A stretch of DNA of 15,676 nt, taken from Methanobacteriota archaeon. Lineage in GTDB: Archaea > Thermoplasmatota > DTKX01 > GCA-020343715. Shown piece by piece: positions 13,248 to 15,676 of the stretch (the stretch's first letter is position 1; each line of letters starts with the position of its first letter). Made by a program: the position numbers and the translations under genes. Location: positions 1 through 15,676 of the forward strand of contig JAUVEQ010000019.1 in assembly GCA_030594725.1 (NCBI GenBank), written 5' to 3'. The notes under the pieces were generated by a model. The model saw nothing but the letters and a program-made list of their open reading frames with translations, made no database searches and was not told the DNA's origin.

Positions 13248-14075
13248 TTAACTTGCCCCGATCATCTTCTCCAGGTTCTTCGATATCTCATGGAAGGCCT
13301 TGGGCGCGGGCTCGTCGGGTTCGTCCACCACGTAGGGTTGCCCAAGATCGCTCATGATCACCATGTGGGGGTCTATCGGGACCCGCCCCAGGAAGTTGAC
13401 CCCCATGTCCTTGGCCGCTGCCTCTCCGCCGCCCGTCTTGAACAGGTCGATCATCTCGCCACAGTGGGGGCACTCGAGGCCCGCCATGTTCTCCACCACT
13501 CCAGCGACGTTCATCTTCAGCTGCTGAGCGAAACGAATGGCCTTGCGGGAGTCCAGCAAGGCCAGGTCCTGTGGGGTCGTGACGATAACGGCCCAGGCGC
13601 CATCGGGCAGGAGCTGGGCGACGGACAGGGGCTCGTCCCCGGTGCCCGGCGGCAGGTCGATGACCAGGTAGTCAAGGTCTCCCCAGGCGACCTCGCCGAG
13701 GAACTGCTTGATGGCGCCCATCTTCAACGGCCCGCGCCAGACGATGGGGGTGTCCCGGTCCTCCAGGAGGAATGCCATGGACATGGCGGTGAGGTTCTTG
13801 TTGACGGGGACGGGGATGATCATGTCATCGGCGCTCTGCAGCCGCGAATCCTCGACGCCAAGGAGCTTGGCCACGTCGGGGCCGTGGATGTCCACGTCCA
13901 TGACGCCCACCTTGTGGCCCTCGGCGGCCAGGGTGAGGGCCAAGCTGACCGCCACGGTGCTCTTGCCAACGCCGCCCTTGCCGCTCATGACGACTATCTT
14001 GTGCTTGATGCGAGCCATGTTCTCGATGACCTGTTGGTTCTCCTCGATCTGGCTCTTCTTTTCGCTCCCTGTCAA
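13248..14075 (-). CDS. mrp: Mrp/NBP35-type P-loop ATPase, Fe-S cluster carrier
   Basis: This 275-residue protein is an Mrp/ApbC/NBP35 ATPase, which carries and transfers [4Fe-4S] clusters. Walker A SGKGGVGKST (31-40), DVDIHGPDVAKLLG (60-73), Walker B LVIDLPPGTGD (137-147) and the C-terminal bridging motif CPHC (C202, C205) are all present. The extended N-terminus (1-27) lacks the four-cysteine NBP35 domain, so it is the short form. The start is TTG at 14075 with GGTGAG just upstream; an ATG 19 codons later (MARIKHKI) is the alternative. It is the first gene of the eight-gene operon, after a TATA box. In Desulfovibrio an Mrp relative belongs to the ORP complex. Supply of clusters to the ferredoxin ATPases or ORP proteins is inferred. 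Confidence 0.93.
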   Translation of the reverse strand: MTGSEKKSQIEENQQVIENMARIKHKIVVMSGKGGVGKSTVAVSLALTLAAEGHKVGVMDVDIHGPDVAKLLGVEDSRLQSADDMIIPVPVNKNLTAMSMAFLLEDRDTPIVWRGPLKMGAIKQFLGEVAWGDLDYLVIDLPPGTGDEPLSVAQLLPDGAWAVIVTTPQDLALLDSRKAIRFAQQLKMNVAGVVENMAGLECPHCGEMIDLFKTGGGEAAAKDMGVNFLGRVPIDPHMVIMSDLGQPYVVDEPDEPAPKAFHEISKNLEKMIGAS

Positions 14076-14109
14076 TGTCTCACCGGGAGCGGAGAAGCAT
14101 TAGGTCGTG

Positions 14110-14117
14110 TTTATATC
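14110..14117 (-). promoter_or_regulatory. TATA box of the Mrp-ORP-ATPase-NifU operon
   Basis: On the - strand GATATAAA is preceded by the purine-rich GGGATA, a plausible BRE, and lies about 38 nt upstream of the TTG start. Transcription would begin near 14087, giving a leader of about 12 nt that still contains the GGTGAG ribosome binding site. The spacing therefore supports both the promoter and the TTG start. The element lies in the 76-bp gap after the HTH_10 regulator gene. Confidence 0.6.
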
Positions 14118-14151
14118 TATCCCGGACATGTTCGCCCTACACTCGGAGCGA

Positions 14152-14778
14152 TCACTCCTCGAGGGACGTGAGCATGACCTTCCGCTCCGCCCGCTGGAGT
14201 ATCTCCTGGTAGGTGGATGGCGCGATGCCGGCCCGCTTGGCCAGGCCCTTGATCGTGGCCCGCTTGGGCTGGTCGTAGTAACCTGCCTCGAGGGCTATCC
14301 GCAGGATCTCCTCCTGGCGGTCCGTCAGCGGGCGGGGCAGGTCGGGACGCCGGGCCCTCCGAATGTCCACCTCGCACCCCCCGGCGACCAGCCGGTCCAC
14401 CAGTTCCTTGAGGGAGCCCTCGCTGCCCGTGACGAGTTTCCAGTCCACCCTACCATCTGTTCTGGCGGAGGCCGATGTCAGGAAGCAGTCTACCCCGGTG
14501 AGGGCCGTGCACGCGACACACTTGGAGGTGACGACCTTGCCCAGCACGCCTCCCTCGGGAAGGGGGACGAACTCGACGTGGCAAACACTGGGATGGGCCT
14601 TGATGGCCTCGATCACGGCCTGGGTGGCCTCATCGTCCCCGCGTATCTCGATGAGCCCTCGACCCCCGGCCACGCCGTCCGGAACGGACTCGAGGACCGT
14701 GACGGGCTTGTCCAGGAGGGGAGCCACGTCCTCGAACCAGCTCTCGGGGATGCGAAGGGTGAGGATTACCTCCATCAT
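14152..14778 (-). CDS. HTH_10 (bacterio-opsin activator type) regulator with cysteine-containing sensor region
   Basis: The C-terminus (151-202) is a clear HTH_10 domain: LTDRQEEILRIALEAGYYD, then ATIKGLAKRAGIAPSTYQEIL and RAERK. This domain is archaeal and binds DNA. The N-terminal part (1-140) resembles the sensor half of such regulators and carries C66, C87, C90, C98 and C135; C87-X2-C90-X7-C98 could bind a metal or Fe-S cluster or form a thiol switch. The 208-residue protein is complete. It lies 20 bp after the methyltransferase gene, probably co-transcribed with it, and ends 76 bp before the Mrp start, just upstream of the operon's TATA box. Redox- or metal-dependent control of that operon is a natural guess but is not shown by the sequence. 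Confidence 0.85.
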   Translation of the reverse strand: MMEVILTLRIPESWFEDVAPLLDKPVTVLESVPDGVAGGRGLIEIRGDDEATQAVIEAIKAHPSVCHVEFVPLPEGGVLGKVVTSKCVACTALTGVDCFLTSASARTDGRVDWKLVTGSEGSLKELVDRLVAGGCEVDIRRARRPDLPRPLTDRQEEILRIALEAGYYDQPKRATIKGLAKRAGIAPSTYQEILQRAERKVMLTSLEE

Positions 14779-14798
14779 GCGGCCGTAGTACCAGTCTG

Positions 14799-15419
14799 CT
14801 ACGATTTAGAGGTTGGCCTTTCCGATACCAGGACTATCAATGCAGCATCCTCCAGTCCCGTGGACTCGCGAAGGACATCGTCCTCCAGGTTCAGTGCGTG
14901 GTCCACGTGGACCACTCCACCGGTGGCGGCCTCGACCATGGCGACCAGGCCCTCCAGCTCGCCCCAGGGTGCGGGCAGCTGTCTGAGTCGGTCCCGTCCC
15001 CACTTGGAAAGGGGGTTCAGGGAGAGCAGGACAAGACGGCCCCCGGGCCGGATGACCCGCGCCATCTCGCTGAGGGCCTTCTCGGGATCGTTCACGAAAA
15101 CGAGGGCGGTGATCTCGTAGACCGCATCGTAGGTCCCGTCGGGGAAGGGCAGGACGGTCATGTCCGCCCGGACCAGATCGAGGTCGGATGGTGCCGATCG
15201 CAGCATCTCGTCCTGCAGGTCGGAGCATGTGAGCTCCATCGCGGGCCTGCGTTCCCGCAACGCCGCCTCGTGGACCCCTATGCCACAGCCGATGCTGAGG
15301 ACCCGGCCCTCCTCGGGCAGCAGGTCGAGCAGCAGCTCCACCTCCGCGTCCAGCACTTCCTTGCCAAGGCCCGTCCTGTAGAAATCCTCGTGCTCGTCGG
15401 CCCGGGGCCGTCGCGTCAC
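14799..15419 (-). CDS. Class I SAM-dependent methyltransferase (Methyltransf_11 type)
   Basis: This 206-residue protein has motif I VLSIGCGIGV (40-49), the acidic ribose-binding residue in CSDL (Asp67), the LPFPDGTYDAV segment (90-100) and RVIRPGGRLVLLSL (121-134), the standard class I order. No substrate-binding domain is recognisable, so the substrate is unknown. The start is GTG at 15419, overlapping the previous gene's stop by 4 nt (GTGA), a sign of translational coupling. It forms an operon with the acidic protein upstream and probably with the HTH_10 regulator downstream. Relatives methylate small molecules, quinones, tRNA or proteins, and the sequence does not decide between these. Confidence 0.85.
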   Translation of the reverse strand: MTRRPRADEHEDFYRTGLGKEVLDAEVELLLDLLPEEGRVLSIGCGIGVHEAALRERRPAMELTCSDLQDEMLRSAPSDLDLVRADMTVLPFPDGTYDAVYEITALVFVNDPEKALSEMARVIRPGGRLVLLSLNPLSKWGRDRLRQLPAPWGELEGLVAMVEAATGGVVHVDHALNLEDDVLRESTGLEDAALIVLVSERPTSKS

Positions 15420-15676
15420 GCGTCCTTCTCCCCCTCGTCGCCCTCATCGCCTTCATCGCCCTCATCGGCTGGTCCCTCGGCGGGATGACCCTCCTCGAGG
15501 TCGCGGGTCTTCTCCTCACCGAGTATCTCCTTTATGAGCATCAGGGGGTCGTCCTCGTCCTCCAGTTCGGGGACGCCGTCCACCACGGGCTTCGGGTGGG
15601 CGTGGTGTACGTGGCGAGCGGACACCTCCCCGTCCACCGAGAGGTCCTGGACGCCCTTGTGCTCCTTGATCAGCGC
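15416..15676 (-). CDS. C-terminal part of an unrecognised acidic protein (truncated by window edge)
   Basis: The frame is open to the window edge, so the N-terminus is missing; 86 residues are visible. A GTG at 15635-15637 could serve as a start but the frame continues upstream, so it is probably internal. The visible part has a histidine-rich stretch (ARHVHHAHP), an acidic middle (ELEDEDDP), a short helix (LMLIKEILGEEK) and a highly acidic tail made of DEG units (residues about 70-82). I do not recognise the family. It overlaps the methyltransferase start by 4 nt, so the two are probably translated together. The His and acidic segments could bind metal, but this is only a composition argument. 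Confidence 0.7.
   Translation of the reverse strand, partial: ALIKEHKGVQDLSVDGEVSARHVHHAHPKPVVDGVPELEDEDDPLMLIKEILGEEKTRDLEEGHPAEGPADEGDEGDEGDEGEKDA

Noticed and set aside
8652..14075. Nitrogen fixation cluster
   Set aside because: NifX-like and NifU-like proteins are present, but there is no nifH, nifD, nifK, nifE, nifN or nifB; these families also occur in non-fixing anaerobes.
11132..14075. ParA/MinD partition or cell-division genes
   Set aside because: The ferredoxin insertions in two of the ATPases and the CPHC motif of the third mark them as Fe-S proteins, and no ParB or MinE partner is present.
10565..15120. Long + strand open frames at 10565-11641, 12960-14171 and 14107-15120
   Set aside because: They lie antisense to recognised ATPase, NifX, Mrp, regulator and methyltransferase genes and cross gene boundaries without any motif.

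Overview
The window looks like chromosomal DNA of an anaerobic, fairly GC-rich archaeon, most likely a euryarchaeote related to Thermoplasmatota; the phylum is inferred, not proven. The archaeal signs are TATA boxes 25-40 nt upstream of several starts, a bacterio-opsin-activator type (HTH_10) regulator, large secreted or anchored propeller and Ig-type proteins, and an iron-sulfur/metal-cofactor operon of the kind found in strict anaerobes. Genes use ATG, GTG and TTG starts and often have GGAGG-type ribosome binding sites.

Layout. (1) 1-1380: the tail of a + strand gene, a HicBA toxin-antitoxin pair on the - strand with its own TATA box, a coding-like fragment without a recognisable family, and two near-identical 20-bp palindromic repeats flanking this small accessory block. 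(2) 1381-8514: two large convergent envelope genes. The + strand gene is a signal peptide + propeller-like ectodomain + Ig-like domain + about 12 membrane helices carrying NapH/NosR-like cysteine motifs. The - strand gene is a seven-repeat FG-GAP propeller followed by many Ig/Big-type domains and one C-terminal membrane anchor. (3) 8652-14075: an eight-gene - strand operon, transcribed from about 14.1 kb down to 8.65 kb: Mrp/NBP35 ATPase, NifX/ORP-like protein, two MinD-type ATPases with inserted 2x[4Fe-4S] ferredoxin domains, a DUF1847 cysteine protein, a second NifX/ORP-like protein with a His-rich tail, a radical SAM protein of the COG0731 type, and a NifU/IscU scaffold. (4) 14152-15676: an HTH_10 regulator with a cysteine cluster, a class I SAM methyltransferase, and the C-terminal part of an unrecognised acidic protein, also on the - strand.

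The central operon has the core gene set of the orange protein (ORP) complex known from Desulfovibrio: two MinD-like Fe-S ATPases, an ORP/NifX-family protein that can hold a Mo/Cu sulfide cluster, and an Mrp-like ATPase. Here it sits in an apparent archaeon and has a second ORP-like subunit, an Fe-S scaffold, a radical SAM enzyme and a DUF1847 protein added. No nitrogenase genes are present, so a nitrogen fixation role is not supported. The best reading is a metal-sulfur cluster assembly or storage system, possibly controlled by the cysteine-containing regulator just upstream. The neighbouring membrane ferredoxin-like protein may belong to the same redox physiology, but nothing in the sequence ties it to the operon beyond proximity.
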